A DNA stretch of 64,000 nucleotides from Vitellaria paradoxa (taxonomy: Eukaryota; Streptophyta; Magnoliopsida; Ericales; Sapotaceae): NCBI GenBank assembly GCA_019916065.1, contig CM034234.1:5368342-5432341 (forward strand), written 5' to 3'. The position numbers were made by a program, and so were the translations under genes. Positions 1 through 12,724 of this stretch are shown piece after piece. Below the pieces are notes generated by a model, which was not told where the DNA came from, did no database searches, and saw only the letters and a program-made list of their open reading frames with translations. The stretch's first letter is position 1, and every line of letters begins with the position of its first letter.

Positions 1-132
1 TGCCTGTATAGAAGCATCAGCCTTGTTCATTTATCCCCACTCCCCCAATATTTTTTTGTTTCCCTCCCTACTGAATTACTTAAAAAGTTCTGGCTTGTTG
101 CATTCTGATGGCGAGGTAGTTGTTTAGTCAAT

Positions 133-421
133 AATGTTCAATTACCTCTTGGTGTTACTCCCGTTTCCTTCATTAAATCTCTATATGAACTGAAATGCAA
201 AACAAAAGGAGAGCAGGTTGCAGAAGAGGATGTCGTCGGCACTAGAGCATTGCTTCAGAGACGTGAAGTTCCAGCTCAGCTTGCATTGATTCATTCTGAT
301 AAACTGTGGACTCTTTAGCCAAGGAACCAGGTGATGCGAGAGTTGGAAATGTTCATTTGTTTGGTGTTACCATGGCACTTGCTGTTCATCCAGATCTCTC
401 CTCGTTTCTGCTAGTCTCGTG
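133..421 (+). pseudogene. Degraded protein-coding fragment, family not recognised
   Basis: From 133 an open frame reads about 60 codons with good protein character (it includes VAEEDVVGTRALLQRREVPA) and then hits TAG at 316. The frame shifted by one base from 309 carries on sensibly (KEPGDARVGNVHLFG) up to a GTAAGT donor-like site at 422. One missing base near 309 would explain both halves. I do not recognise the family. It may be an old gene copy, a captured exon, or the edge of a gene lying left of the window with a sequencing error. No downstream exon is evident in the AT-rich DNA that follows. Confidence 0.4.
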
Positions 422-718
422 GTAAGTATTGCCTCCTCATGCCTTATAATTTATGTTTTATCTCTATTGCACAAAAATCAAATCCAGTCTGAATAGAAAA
501 AGTGGGAATAATTTGTATCATCTCTATGGCACGAAATGATGTGAATGCAACACCAAGACATAGTTAATGACAGAAAGTAAGAAACGATATGGGTGCGTTA
601 ACTTGAAATTGACAATCCGATCTTGAAATAATTTAGCTTTTTAACATTGACTATCTGATTTTGAAATAATTTCACTTTTTAAATGTGTACATTTGAGTAT
701 AAATATGAATCAATATAG

Positions 719-923
719 GGCCGTTTGGTGCAATAAAAAATTATTAAAAATTAAAAATAACTTTGCATTTATAACTGGCATGTGTCATTTTAATAATTAG
801 TGGGATATTTGTTAAAAATTTATAAAAGCAAAAGAAAATTTAATAAAGTTGGAGAGAGTAGATAAAGGTTGGAAAGTTGGTAAAAATTAATTATTTTATA
901 TTATTTTTTGGCACCAAACGGCC
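719..923. mobile_element. MITE-like element with exact 13-bp terminal inverted repeats
   Basis: The left end GGCCGTTTGGTGC (719-731) is the exact reverse complement of 911-923. The interior is AT-rich and non-coding. No convincing target-site duplication is visible, so the superfamily is unassigned. Length (205 bp) and structure fit a MITE. Confidence 0.7.
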
Positions 924-1071
924 TTATTAAAGTGGAAGTCCGATAACTGACGGTGACACGCTTGCCGTCCCTGCTCGTATCCTTCTTGCATACATTTCTT
1001 GCATAAGCTTTTGATATAAACTACTTTTTGAATCCAAGGAAAACATGTTTTGCCAAAGAACTGGTTACGAA

Positions 1072-1113
<42 letters not shown>

Positions 1114-1145
1114 AAATTTGAAACATGAAAATAACAACAAACAAT

Positions 1146-1295
1146 GGGTGTTTGGTTGGTCAAAACGAATTAAAATTCACTAATTTTTATTAATTTCTTT
1201 GATACTTTTTTCCAATCTTATCACATCATTTTTCTATCAAATTGTTGTATTTTTACCGTACTTTTTAGCTATTCTTTTGTCAACCAAGTACTCCC
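1146..1295. mobile_element. Diverged Tourist-like MITE
   Basis: Ends GGGTGTTTGGTTGGTCAAAA and, reversed, GGGAGTACTTGGTTGACAAAA enclose an AT-rich interior with 'tactttttt' blocks. The same blocks occur in the elements at 53405, 27267, 57998 and 59582. I see no clear target duplication here. Confidence 0.5.
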
Positions 1296-1828
1296 AGCGT
1301 GATTATCAATTCCAGCTGTAATTGCACTCAGTTATAATAATATATATTATCTATAATGCTAAAAGCTAGCAGCTGAAACATTATTCTAAGCTTTCCACTT
1401 GGGCTCTATGTCGGAGAAATAAATAAATATGGCTACTAAACAACCTAATAGATGACAAAGACTATCATTCAGCAAAGGATACCATTCACGGGTCTATTCC
1501 ACTTTCAACGCACTATGTTCGTCATTTGTTACATTTTCAACCCCCCAATCCTGATTTGCATGAAGTTGGTATTGAGAACAACCATTGCTAATTTAGTAGT
1601 CATTGGTTCAGCTTAACTATGCCTAAAGGGACGATTGTTCGCTACGCTAATCTGAAATTGATCTCCTTGGAGTCAACTATCAATTGCTATTAGTTTGGTA
1701 CTATGTTTGTATATATATATATATATATATTGGTATTTAGCAATGCATGTTTTTCTATCTTTGGCCTTTTGACATTGTTTATTATTTAAAGTGGGGAAAG
1801 ATATTAAAAAGTAAAAGAAATATATTAT

Positions 1829-2297
1829 GATGCCGTTTGAAACATTGAAAAATAACTCCCAAAAAAAAAAAAGTGATTCGGGTAAATTTTTAGCGTTTGG
1901 TGCTCAACTATCAAATTATATTTATAAAAGATAAATAGTGTTGTCTAAAACGGTTTTTTGATTTTGTTTTATTTTTTTGGAAAGAGAATCCGTTTTTAAA
2001 TATATTTTTTTTGATCCATTCAAACAATTTTATATCATATGTTTTTAAAAGTTATTGAAAAATTTTTGAGATTTGTAGAAAAGTCATTGGGGTTTGTAGA
2101 AATGTTAGTGGAATTTGTAAAAAATTTATTGGAGTTTGTAAAAATTTGTTATGATATATAAATATATATATATATATATATAAATTTATAGAAATTTTAT
2201 AATATATGAGAAGAATAAAATAGTGTTATTTAAGAGATTTTTAAAAATTTTTAAAGATTTTTAGTAATTTTTTAATATTTTAAGCGCTTTAAATACA

Positions 2298-2300
<3 letters not shown>
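1829..2300. mobile_element. Non-autonomous GTTTGA-ended element (450-bp family)
   Basis: It shares order and sequence with the elements at 15001, 25363 and 39524: a GTTTG-type end, a block about a short insertion of 'ccgttttt' type, then several tandem 20-odd-base units of the form 'ttggggtttgtagaaat', then a block 'ataaatttatagaaattt'. The right end runs into a long (TA)n tract and cannot be fixed. Confidence 0.5.
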
Positions 2301-2348
<48 letters not shown>

Positions 2349-3439
2349 GTAATAATTGGTTAGGCCGTGCCAAACAAAACACTTGGAATTAACCAGCCGT
2401 GTTTGAAAGGACGACACGGGTGGAGCAGAAAAAGAAAGATCTTAAAAAAGAGAAGGCAACAACAGGCCAACTTGTGGGCACGTTTACCGTAGAAAGGAAA
2501 TAGATGTAGTCGAAAATGCTAGGTACCAAAAAGGTCCCTAATCCGTATTGGAGGTATCCCTTGTAAAACAAGACAAAACGACAAGGAACAAGCTAGCTAG
2601 GTAGCTAGCCCGCCCCTGGGGAAGAGGGGGGTGAGGGTCCAACAATCAGCCATTGCCGTGCGACGCTATCCTCCCATTTTCAGCACTCGTCAATTATAAG
2701 GCATAGTTTAGAAATCCAATTAGCTTATTTTTTTTTAGTTAGCTAGTTAAAAAAAAAATTATTTTTGGCGTTTGGGAAGCCAAGCTAATTACAATTAAAT
2801 TTATATATTAACATTTATACTTTTGATATTTTAAAATATTTTTTAAAATTATTTTTTAAGGCATAAATGTTTCAACTTTTCAAAATTTGAAAGAATGGGT
2901 CGGTTTAGAGGGGTTGACTCATTTTTAGAAGTATGACCAAGGGGTAATCTGATAATTTTAAAAAGATGATGAAATAGTTGCTACAGTGTTGCTATAAAAT
3001 AACCGACTAGTAGCGAAAGTTCCCAAACGACACCTTATTTTCGAGGGGAAGTGAGGGGGGAAAAAGCAAAAATTGTTACCACAGACTGCTTTTTAGTTGT
3101 TATCATTTCACTTAATCAGACGCATATTTGGTTCAAGCACATGGTGGGTTTTTCATTAGCATCCAATATTTGGATTACAAGAAATTAAGACTCTCCGTTT
3201 CTTTGCATTGGCGGGGACACATGGGCTTATTGGCCCTTTAAATTTTTAAAATTTTGCTTGAAAAAGAAAAAAGAAAAAAATTATACCAGTAAATAAAAAT
3301 AAATAAATTTAATCTTTTCACTCTATTTTTACATTTACACTATTTTTCTTCACCCTTCGTTTTCCTCCATAATACTTTGTTCCAAACATTGTATAAAGCG
3401 TCCAGACTTCTGTTCGAAATAATTGCATGTTTTTGATGA

Positions 3440-3616
3440 TTTGACTAAGCACTATGTTTGCAGCTCTTTCAAAAAGAAAGTAATAATAAAATCTTACAAA
3501 TCTCTACAAATATGAATTATTAGATAATAAAATTAAAATTTTTTGTTTACTGTACGAATTACAAGACATTTATTTTTACAATTTTATACAATTTTATATA
3601 AGTCCAAACACACTTA
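3440..3616. mobile_element. MITE-like element (TACTGTACGAATTAC family)
   Basis: It shares the internal signature 'tttactgtacgaattac' and the right end 'tccaaacacac' with elements at 63000-63172, 13505-13665 and 22840-22982. Ends are diverged (left around CACTATGTTTGCAG). No coding content. Confidence 0.45.
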
Positions 3617-3997
3617 ATGTGTATGAGGTGTTTAAATCATCATCTTTATTATATTTAGAAATTATAAAATTTAATATTTCAATTTTCGAACTCGTTTAAT
3701 TATTCTTTACTAATTCCTGTTTCAAATTTGTCTGTCTTTTAGTTAAAATTTCAAACGTTCAAAACTCGTTCTGTTCCGCTCAAATGATTATGTTCAAAGC
3801 TTTAAAAAAAAAAATTACAATTTCAAAAGTCAAATGATCAATAAGTGCATTCAATTGAAAATTTAGTTACATTTTAATGACGTGGCTGACGACTTTTAAT
3901 CGCGTATTTTTTTTGTTATAAATTAAAAAAAACAAGGTGGCACTTTGAATTATGTAGAGACATCGATATATTTTAATAATATGCATAATAGATATAA

Positions 3998-4033
<36 letters not shown>

Positions 4034-4067
4034 TGAATAATTAATAGGTACTTATGTGTAGCGGTTT

Positions 4068-4640
4068 TAGGTATGAGATAATAAATACTGTTTAGTGATA
4101 TTTGTTTTGGAGGTAACCGAGAGTAAATAACCGTGGGTAAATTTTACTAGTATAATTTTTACTCTCTATTATATCAGTTTGGATGAGAGGATAACAATTA
4201 TTCTTAACAACATCCTTTCAAAATAAAAATAATTTTTGCCAAACAATACTTCACTAGTAAAATTAATTACTATTAAAATATTAATCTATGACAATTATTT
4301 TTTATAATTAATATTTATTTGAGATTATATATTTTAATAATATTTTTTATTAAAATTAATTATTATTAAAATAACATGATTTATTTTATTATAATATCTT
4401 ATTAAAATTAAATATTAACTTTTATCACTTGATCAATTTATCCTCATTCCAACAACAATTAACTTTTATCCTTTCAAAACATTTAGTATTCTAAACATAA
4501 TATAATTATTGCTACATAATATTTATTCTCTTCTTCTAAGCATAGGTATCGTGAACTTGTTACTCTAATAATCATTACTAGGATAATAATTATTCCCGTA
4601 ATTTTTTATCCTCCAAAATTTTCATCTCATACTAAACATG
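4068..4640. mobile_element. Possible terminal-inverted-repeat element
   Basis: The left end (roughly 'gcggttttaggtatgagata') is matched in inverted form near 4622-4640 ('tcatctcatactaaacatgtcgt'). The interior is AT-rich with a repeated 'taaaattaattattattaaaata' theme and no coding potential. The boundary is approximate. Confidence 0.4.
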
Positions 4641-5066
4641 TCGTAAGTTGTATAAGCAAATTTCAAATTTACTCAAATATTTATTTTTAATTATAAACTT
4701 GTTTAAATTTATTTAAATATCTTTCAAATGAACTCTTACACTCTACTTAGAATGATTACTTAGAATGAAGGATTTAATTTCATTTGGTAAGAATTTTTAC
4801 TAATTCTTATGGTTGGAATTAAAGGATTTGATTTGATTTCATAATTTAAATTTTGGGATATCTATATTATTTGAAATCTAATCCAAAATAATATAATTTG
4901 ATGATAATTCATTATTTTCTTAAGTTATCTAAATAAGTAGACAAATTTATTCTCATATATCATATTTAACATATTTTCTATTTTTTTAACAAGTTGAATT
5001 AAATATTTTTCTTGAATCAATTTAATCGTTAAATTCAAACAAGTATTTTAAATATAAATCTTCTTT

Positions 5067-5691
5067 GCAGTTTACCGTCAGTGTTACTTTAGTCCCACAC
5101 ATTTTAATTGTAACAGTCAAATCTCTACAATTTCAGTCAAATATCAATTCGATCTTTCTGTTACTTGATTGTTAGATACAACCATTAAATTAAGGATAAA
5201 AAAGTAATTTCATTTATAGTTTATTCGTAGTATCAGTTTAGTCTTTTACGTTTTAATTGTAACAATCAAATTCCTACACTTTTGATTTATGTTTGAAATA
5301 TATCTTATTAAATTATTTTTAGTAAATAATATATTTAAATTATATTTAATATATTTTCTCTAGATTGAATTAAATTATTTTTCATAAATAATAGATTAAA
5401 TTTAAAATATAATTAAAATGATATTTAATATATTTTAATTAATATGAAATATATTTTATTAAATTTGAATAATTTTTAAAAAAATTAAATATTTTATTAA
5501 AAATAATTTATGTAAATAAAATTACACCTGTAAATATAGTTTCAATTTTTATTTCAGAAAATGATGATAACAAAAAAATAAAACTAGAAAATAAAATAGT
5601 TAAACAAAATAAAAAAAAACAGTAATGTTATCGAACGGCTTTAAAATCGCTATTTTTTTTTTTTATCTTTGCAGTTTTCTCTCTATCAATA

Positions 5692-5734
<43 letters not shown>

Positions 5735-6369
5735 CAGGAGTATACATTTATATATATGACTCTTTTAATTCTATTTCATTAATTATAACAACTATTAGTG
5801 AAACAATTGAATCAGCCTTTAATAAAATTTTTAATTTTATTAATTTTTTTAGAAAATTAATCAAATTTAATAAAATATATTTCATATTAATTAAACAAAA
5901 TTAAATATTGGTTTAATTATATTATTAATTTAATCATATTATTTATGAAAAAAATTTTAATTTAATAAAAATAAAATATATTAAATATAATTTAAATATA
6001 TTATTGATGAAAAATAATTTAATAAGATATATTTCAAATTAAAATATGTTATATAATTTAATAAAATATATTTCATATTATATTATTTATTAAAATTAAT
6101 TTAATAAAATATATTTCAAATATACACCGAAAGTGTATAGATTCAATTGTTGTAATTGAAACATGAAATATTAAAAGTGACACTGAGAGTAAATTATAAA
6201 GAAAATTACATTTGTATCCTCAGTCTAATTGTTATTTCTAACGATCAACTAACGGAACAATCGAATTGATACTTGATCAAAAGTGTAGGAATTCTACTAT
6301 TACAATTGAAACATGTGGAATTAAAGTAATACTGAGGATAAACTGTAGGAGTAATTTTGTATTTTACCC
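5067..6369. mobile_element. Foldback (long-inverted-repeat) element, copy 1
   Basis: The left arm (GTTTACCGTCAGTGTTACTT onwards) is the diverged reverse complement of the right arm, which ends in GTATTTTACCC at 6369. The arms stay homologous almost to the middle, leaving a short loop near 5530-5760 that contains a (TA)n tract. It matches the element at 60836-62189 along its whole length. The outermost 25 or so bases of the left end seem lost, and no target duplication remains. No open reading frame is present, so it is non-autonomous. Confidence 0.8.
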
Positions 6370-6675
6370 AATTTTATTCATCAAATGAAATGAAATTAAT
6401 TTTTTATTTTTAAATTAAATCAATTTTAATAAAAGAATGTTTTTAGACGTAATGTTAACAAATTTAAACGGATCCAATAGTTAACCCATTTCATTTAGGG
6501 TGAACATTGATTAGTATGCTTTGAAAATATTAATTTTTATAACCAAATTGATTATTTTCGAAAATTGGAAATGATAACCAAAAAGACCAAATAATATACA
6601 CTAATTAAATATTAACAAAATCAAATTATATCGGTTCGATTATATACACTTATAAATTTAAATATATTTTTATAA

Positions 6676-7626
6676 TTTTTTTTTTTTTGGTGAGTAAGTA
6701 TTATATTTGAATTAATGGAATAAAATGTACAAGGTCTTGAGGGTATACTCTCGTATTACAAAAGAATCATTTATACAGAAATAAGAATCCCCCATTGCTT
6801 ACAAATTTCAACATTTACATTGGTAGACTTGACTTTTACTATTTAAGAGGCTTTGATGCGGATTTCATGGTTTATCTTCTCTATCATACCTGCTGGTGAA
6901 GTTGTTATCCTCTTGAATACTTTTGAATTTCTTTCTATTCATATATTTTAGATCATTGAAGCCCATGCTAGCTTGTTGATAGTGTTCATGAAACATTTTC
7001 GGCTAAACTTCCCAATAACTTATTCGATTTCATTTCTCCATCTTTGTTTGGCCCTTAGTGTTTTGCACAGTCTATTAATTTCTTGCCACACTTCTTGTGA
7101 ATAGGAGCAATCAAAGCGCAGATGGTCTATTGTTTTATCTTGTTCTTTACAAAGTTGACACCTGCATCATCTAGCATACCTTAACGTAATAACTTATTTT
7201 TGGTATTTATCTTTTCCTTGATACCCATCCAGATAATGAAATTGTGCCTTAGAATATTCTGAGGGAGCCATACCAGTTTGTGCCACATAACTTTTGTATG
7301 CTGTGGTTTAAGTGTATTCTAAGTTGAAGTTGAGGTGCAAGCTTTGGTTTTGGAAGCCAACCATGCAAAGGTATCAGGTCCAGTATTGTTGGGAGGTGGA
7401 CCTATCAAGCTAACAATCTCTTATAACTCCTATGTTGTTGGAAAAGGCCATGTTCAGTTGACATTCCTAATAACTGAGGACACTTTTGAGCTGAGTGAAA
7501 GACTTGAGTCATAAGCTAGTCTCAGCCATGAGAGGACCCTGTGGGTGTCAACTGTCATACCAGAAGGAAGTTGTTTCGCCATTTCCAATTACATATTTAG
7601 AAATTTTTTGTGCAATCTTATTTTTG
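6676..7626 (-). pseudogene. LINE retrotransposon 3' end: zf-RVT relic with poly(A) tail
   Basis: Read on the minus strand, the region from about 7350 down to 6900 encodes a broken reverse-transcriptase-associated zinc-binding (zf-RVT) domain. Recognisable pieces are WHKLVWLPQNILRHNFIIWM, then GVNFVKNK, then TIDHLRFDCSYSQEVWQEIN. It has several stops and frame breaks and most of the element (endonuclease, reverse transcriptase) is missing, so this is a 5'-truncated dead copy. On the plus strand the 3' end shows as a 12-T run (6676-6687) followed by GGTGAGTAAG, that is, a poly(A) tail on the minus strand. A short AT-rich match (TATTTTTATA) at both sides may be the target duplication but is weak, so the 5' limit is uncertain. 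zf-RVT is a known companion of plant non-LTR reverse transcriptases. Confidence 0.75.
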
Positions 7627-8063
7627 TATTTTTATATAGTTTTATAACTTAATTATGGAAATAAAATAATAATTTTTATATAAGTGTTATTTGAGACTTA
7701 GAATGTATATTTAATATTATAATGATTTGTTGATTTTCTATGACCTTTGAGATTTCAAATGATAAAACTATTGATAGAAGTGAATATTTAGGTTAACTAT
7801 TTATATATATATATATATATATATTAAGTAAATTTAATTATGTTATTTTGATATTTCGTTTTAGAATTTTAAAATCATATTCAAAATCGATAAACGTTAT
7901 TTTTATAAAAAAAATAATTAAACTAATAGTTATTAAATAAATAATTAAATCAAAATTTTTAAATTTAATCGATGCGATTTGACAATTAAAATTTAACCAA
8001 ATTGTGTATGCCTCCAATTTTATTGCCATGCCTACGCCAACTCCGTGGTTAATAGAGTAAGAC

Positions 8064-8217
8064 TTTTTGACCCAGTGGCTCATGTACCAACTCTTCATTT
8101 AAGAGGTTGGGAGTTCAAATCCGATGGCCGAAGTTATTGGGGTTGGGATTGTGAGGTGTCCTTTACGGAGAGGTGGGAACGATCACCTGTTCCCCCAAAA
8201 AAAGGAGGGGGGGTCCA
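8064..8217 (+). mobile_element. tRNA-derived SINE-like element with target-site duplication
   Basis: The segment starts with a tRNA-like head: an A-box-like CCAGTGGCTCA and a B-box-like AGTTCAAATCC (8112-8122, one base off the consensus). It is bounded by an 18-bp duplication with three mismatches, at 8046-8063 (TGGTTAATAGAGTAAGAC) and 8218-8235 (TGGCTAATAGAATAGGAC). The body after the B box is not tRNA-like and ends in an A7 run plus a G-rich stretch. This is the layout of a polymerase III SINE. It is not a functional tRNA, as no cloverleaf closes. Confidence 0.7.
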
Positions 8218-8235
8218 TGGCTAATAGAATAGGAC

Positions 8236-9128
8236 GCCGCCCCGTAAAAGGCGTAGTAGTGGAAAACAAGGTATATGTGGGCTTTTTAGTTGGCCCACAA
8301 ACGATCTAGGTGTAAGGTTTTTAAAATTAAAATGTAACTTTAAAAATTGAAATTATATTTTTAATCTCTCAATTCTTATAAAAATTTATTCAAAATTATA
8401 GTTCAAAATATTTTTATTAATTAAATAAATTTTTATAAAATATTAAAAATTAAAAATACAACTTAAACCTCTAAAATTATATCTCAATTTAAAAATTCCC
8501 TCGTCTTCGGGCCCGACCCGTCTGCAAGTTCTTGCTCTTCCTGGGCCAGTGAAAAATGAATGGGCCGCTTGAAAAGATTGTAGGCCCCACTGTCACGTGG
8601 CCGTCCGCGCGGTGACAAAGGTTTTCAACAAGCAAAAGAAAGTTGATAAATCAAGTAAAATCTCCTCTCATCCCCTCCCCACCAATCAAAACCCAGCTCC
8701 CACGTGGGATTGCCGACCCCACCCCCTCAGTGACATCACCCGATCAACTCCCCACCTTCATTACAATCTATATTTTATTATTATTTAATAAATATATATC
8801 GTATGTATGCGTATATATCGCACGTAAAATATATTTTCGACCGAACAAAGTTCAAACTTTATAATAATCGAAACCCCTTTGTCTCTCTTGATCTACATGT
8901 TTCCAAAATTCCAATTCCTGCTCCTCCTCCTCTCTGTTCTTTTTTCCTTTTCACATCCCTCTTTTTCTCCCACTTTCTCACCCTTTCTTTTCCATAGAAA
9001 CTCTCTCTCTCTCTCTCTCTCTCTTTTCTCTTCATCTCTCTTGACTCTTCCTATCATTCTCGGATCCGAGCAAGGTTTTAGAGGTCTTAGGGTTTTGTAT
9101 TGATTTCACAGACAACATAACTCTATAT
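8236..9128 (+). promoter_or_regulatory. Promoter and 5' leader region of the RPGE/PEL-family gene
   Basis: Two perfect palindromic G-boxes (CACGTG) lie at 8594-8599 and 8701-8706, about 430 to 535 bp before the start codon. A TATA-like AAAATATATTTT is at 8827-8838, and the likely leader is pyrimidine-rich, ending in (CT)12 at 9001-9024. The transcription start is not visible and is inferred from this layout. G-boxes are binding sites for bHLH (including PIF) and bZIP factors. Confidence 0.55.
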
Positions 9129-10498
9129 ATGGGTGAATCTTCGGCTTCATACATCCGCATGGTAACTTCATTTTATTTTTTTGATTGGTTTTTTCCTTGA
9201 TAATATCTTGTTATTCATCTGGGTGTTTTCCTTTGCTTTGTTGTTAACTTGTTCTTGGTGGTGGTTGTTGTGAAATAGTGATGAATGGATGTTAATGATA
9301 TGCAGGTGCAGCACCTTATAGAGGAGTGCATCATATTCAACATGAGCAGAGAAGAGTGCATGGAGGCTCTCTCCAAGCATGCAAATATCAAACCAGTCAT
9401 TACTTCCACGGGTTAGTCACCTTTCTATGTCAACAAAACCTTCACAGCCCCCACCCACTTCTCCATCCATCCACTAACATATATACATATGTTTATGCAT
9501 ACAAATGTTACATAAATCATCTGATCACATGTTTCATGTACAGAGACGAAGTCGGGATTTTTGGTTAAAAGGGTCAATAAATTTTCTTTTTTCTTTTGGG
9601 GTTGAATTTAAACCTAGAAAAAAAAATTATAATTAATATTATAAATTATATTTAATAACTAAAAAAATAAATTAATATATATGTATAAATGATACAATTC
9701 TAAATTTTGAATTGTATATAACAATTAAGAGAAAAATAAAATCTTAGGTTGGTTGATTCATAATTTAATTTTTTAACTCAAAATTTATATATACTAGTGA
9801 TGTTTTCTTATGATCGAGTCCAATTATTTTTTAAAATTCTAAGAGAATCGAATCATATTATAAGATTTTTTAATCAAAAAATTACATACATATACAAGTA
9901 CCATTTTCTAAAACCCAAGGAGACTGTGACCTCCCAGGTCTCATCATCTCCTCGTCGCTACCCATGCATGTAATTGTATATATATATAGAGAGAGAGAGA
10001 GAGACCCACCTACATGCATATATAGCATAACTTTTTCATATACATATTCATACATATACGAGTGCCATAAATATGTAGGTGGCCTTGGAGTAAAGGTAAA
10101 ATTATTCCTTTGTGACGTGACAATAAGGAATTAATTTTAATCATGAAGTGAGACTCTCGGCTTTGCGGTAAGGGTTGCCAAATTTAATTTTCTCTGACCC
10201 TCGCCATGCTTTTAGTCTTAAGCACGGAGTTGTCCTTTTTATGATGAACCCATAAAATTAATTTGTGTTATGGAGACGCTAGTTACTAAGAGTAGGTTTA
10301 ATTTGTTTGTCATGTTTGTTTGTGTTTGTGTGTGTGTGTTTAGTGTGGAAGGAGCTAGAGAAAGAGAACCAGGAGTTCTTTGAGGCCTACGCGAAAAGGA
10401 GAGAGGAGAGAGCCAGCGGAATGGAGACAAGACAAAGAATTCACAAGATGCTATTGGATTCCTCCCAAAAAGACCGCTCCGATGTCGACCACGACTAG
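9129..10498 (+). CDS. PEL: RPGE/PEL-family small plant protein (TIGR01589, 'plant protein 1589')
   Basis: Exons 9129-9161, 9306-9411 and 10344-10498 join in frame to give 97 aa, with GT-AG introns of 144 and 932 bp. The start is the first ATG after the CT-rich leader (MGESSASYIRMVQHLIEECI). The protein is nearly all one plant-specific domain: residues 9-45 carry VQHLIEECIIFNMSREECME and the KHANIKPVITSTVW block, followed by a charged helical stretch (KELEKENQEFFEAYAKRREE). From knowledge of the family: Arabidopsis At3g55240 overexpression gives a pseudo-etiolation-in-light phenotype, and RPGE proteins repress photosynthetic genes by blocking DNA binding of GLK1 downstream of PIFs. No enzyme motif, signal peptide or membrane segment is seen. 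The gene looks intact. An AATAAA at 10611 is a candidate poly(A) signal. Orthology to a particular family member is not resolved. Confidence 0.92.
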
Positions 10499-12724
10499 TT
10501 CGCCTCAGACAAGGACGTTAGGCTCCGTGTGGCTTCCCCTGTAATTTCTTAGCCAACTAGGGGTAATTACTTAGTACCTTTTTTTTTTTAAAAGACCGAA
10601 ATGCAAAGAAAATAAATGGAGAAAAATACAAAATAAATAAGAAAAGAAATGTCATATGATTTGACATTGGGAAGCACACGGTTTGGCATCGGTGCATTGA
10701 GTTAGGAGGACACGTGAAAAAGCCCTCTTCATGATGTTTTGCAAATACTTGAGATTCTCCATATTGATGATAATATTTGGTGTGCTATGTGTGCGCTTCG
10801 TGATCTTTAAGAGCTGACATATGTGGAAGGGAAGAAGGCAATTGGCAGGGGGACCACTTGGGAAGGCTCTATTGGTAACTAGCTAGCTTCTTGCTTTGGG
10901 TTTGTTTTTTTGGCAGAGGGGGGTGTTTGTGTGTTAGTTACATGCGTGCTCTCTTGAGTATACATTGTCTTGAAAATGTAGTTGCTTCAATGAAATGGTC
11001 CCATTAATTAATTAATTTGAATCTGCCAAATATTCATGTTGGTTTTTTCTTTTTTCTTTTCTTCTTCTCTTTTTTTTTTTTTTTTACTCACTACTTTTCT
11101 CATTTATTTTGTCACAACTCATGACAATATAATGTAAACAAAGCGGGATAACCTGAGACCCTATCTGTTTCACGGCATGCTCAGCCCTCCTTATAACATT
11201 TGTAGAGTCTCGACTCGAGCAACCTAGGTCAAGACTCAGGTTGTCTTGCCCAACCCAAGCAACTCGGGTTAGGGCTCGAGCCAATGTATCTCAACCTGTA
11301 ACCCACCTTGCCTGTGATCGCCGCCCCCACTAATTAAAATATTAAAAAAATATTAAAATATATCAAAAATAATTCGAAACAGGTTAAAGACAGATTTTCT
11401 AACTCAGGTTTGACTTGACCTAGCCCGAGGGAGGGGGTTGGGTTAGAGGTACAGGCCCAACTTGATCTATTTTCATCACTAATAACAATTGATTGTGATG
11501 ACACTATCGAACTCAATTCAAAATGGGATTCTTCATTTTTAAAAGGAATGCTTGGGTTTAAAATTTTTGGGCCCCTTCTCTTGTTTTTATTTTCCCACCC
11601 AAGATTTACTAATCCTAAGTCGATGCAATGTGCATGCATGCTTTTCAAAGGTGCATGTAACTACAAAATGGATCCAACTCGATTGACCCAAATTAGTCAA
11701 TTCAAATCCAAAATGTAGAAGACTACAACTTTATTATAAGAGAAAAAAGGTTCGTACATATTAAGACATTCCATTGTAAAGAATATTGAGAATCTTCACT
11801 CTCTCTAATACTCTGTTTGCTTATTTGCTTGTAGTAATACACATACAATTTGAATTGTTCTTACTACGAGTTTCCCTGACTCATGAAATGATGACAGAAA
11901 GGAAATTTTGAGAAAACAAAGCGAAACAATGAGAGGAGAATGTATTGCATCCACATTTAGCCCAAATATGGAATGTTACTCCAAATACTCTGTAGACCCA
12001 AAAAAATATATAGAGAGAGAGAGAGTTGAAATCATTGCCAAATGAAGACTTTTTCAAATTAACACATTTCTTTTTCAGGCAAATACCTTACACATATCGG
12101 GAGGAAAATAGGTGGAGTGGTTGGGGTTTGATTTATTAATTTGGTGAGTAATATTAATCAGCTCTGATAGCTGGATTAGACATCAAAGTCTTTTATATTG
12201 GTCATTTGAATTGCACTTAATTAAAGCCTCTTTCAAGAGGTCATATAGTCAAAATTTTTAAACGCAATAAACATGGTAAAATCAATAATCAGATCTCTAA
12301 ACTAGTTGAATTGTAATCAGTTTTTACATATAGAATTGAATCTCTTGACACTAAGCAAAGTTGTGACTTTTTCATTATACGTGTTGAGAGATCGTTATAT
12401 ATGACAACAATTAAGTGAGATTTCTACTAATTTTGTTTTGTCAAGAAATTTCCCCGACTAAGAAATCTTTTTTTTTTTTATCATAAATTGAAAGAAAAAT
12501 CAAAGTATCTAAGTTTTTCATATGAAAATAAAATCATATAAATGGTATGATGATACCATTTTAAAATTATTATCCACTTTAAATGTTGTTAAAAAATCTC
12601 AAACCAATCTCATCAACAAAAATATATATATGGGACATATTATATATATATGTATATATATATACCTAGTTGGAATTGCGACTAGGCAAAAGACTCAGAG
12701 CCAGCCTAAATTCACATAAATCCC

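Larger units (their letters stand above)
424..8045. other. Gene-free AT-rich intergenic region with transposon remnants
   Basis: No credible coding exon is seen apart from the LINE relic at 6676-7626. The stretch holds several MITE-like elements, a foldback element, long (TA)n tracts (near 1071, 1709, 2160, 2302, 4004, 5697 and 7803), a (TG)n tract near 1091, and poly-A or poly-T runs. The remaining sequence is AT-rich with no structure I can name. Confidence 0.7.

Noticed and set aside
896..1144. Minus-strand open frame of 82 codons
   Set aside because: Its N-terminal part translates (TG)n/(TA)n microsatellites and it overlaps a MITE end; no family resemblance.
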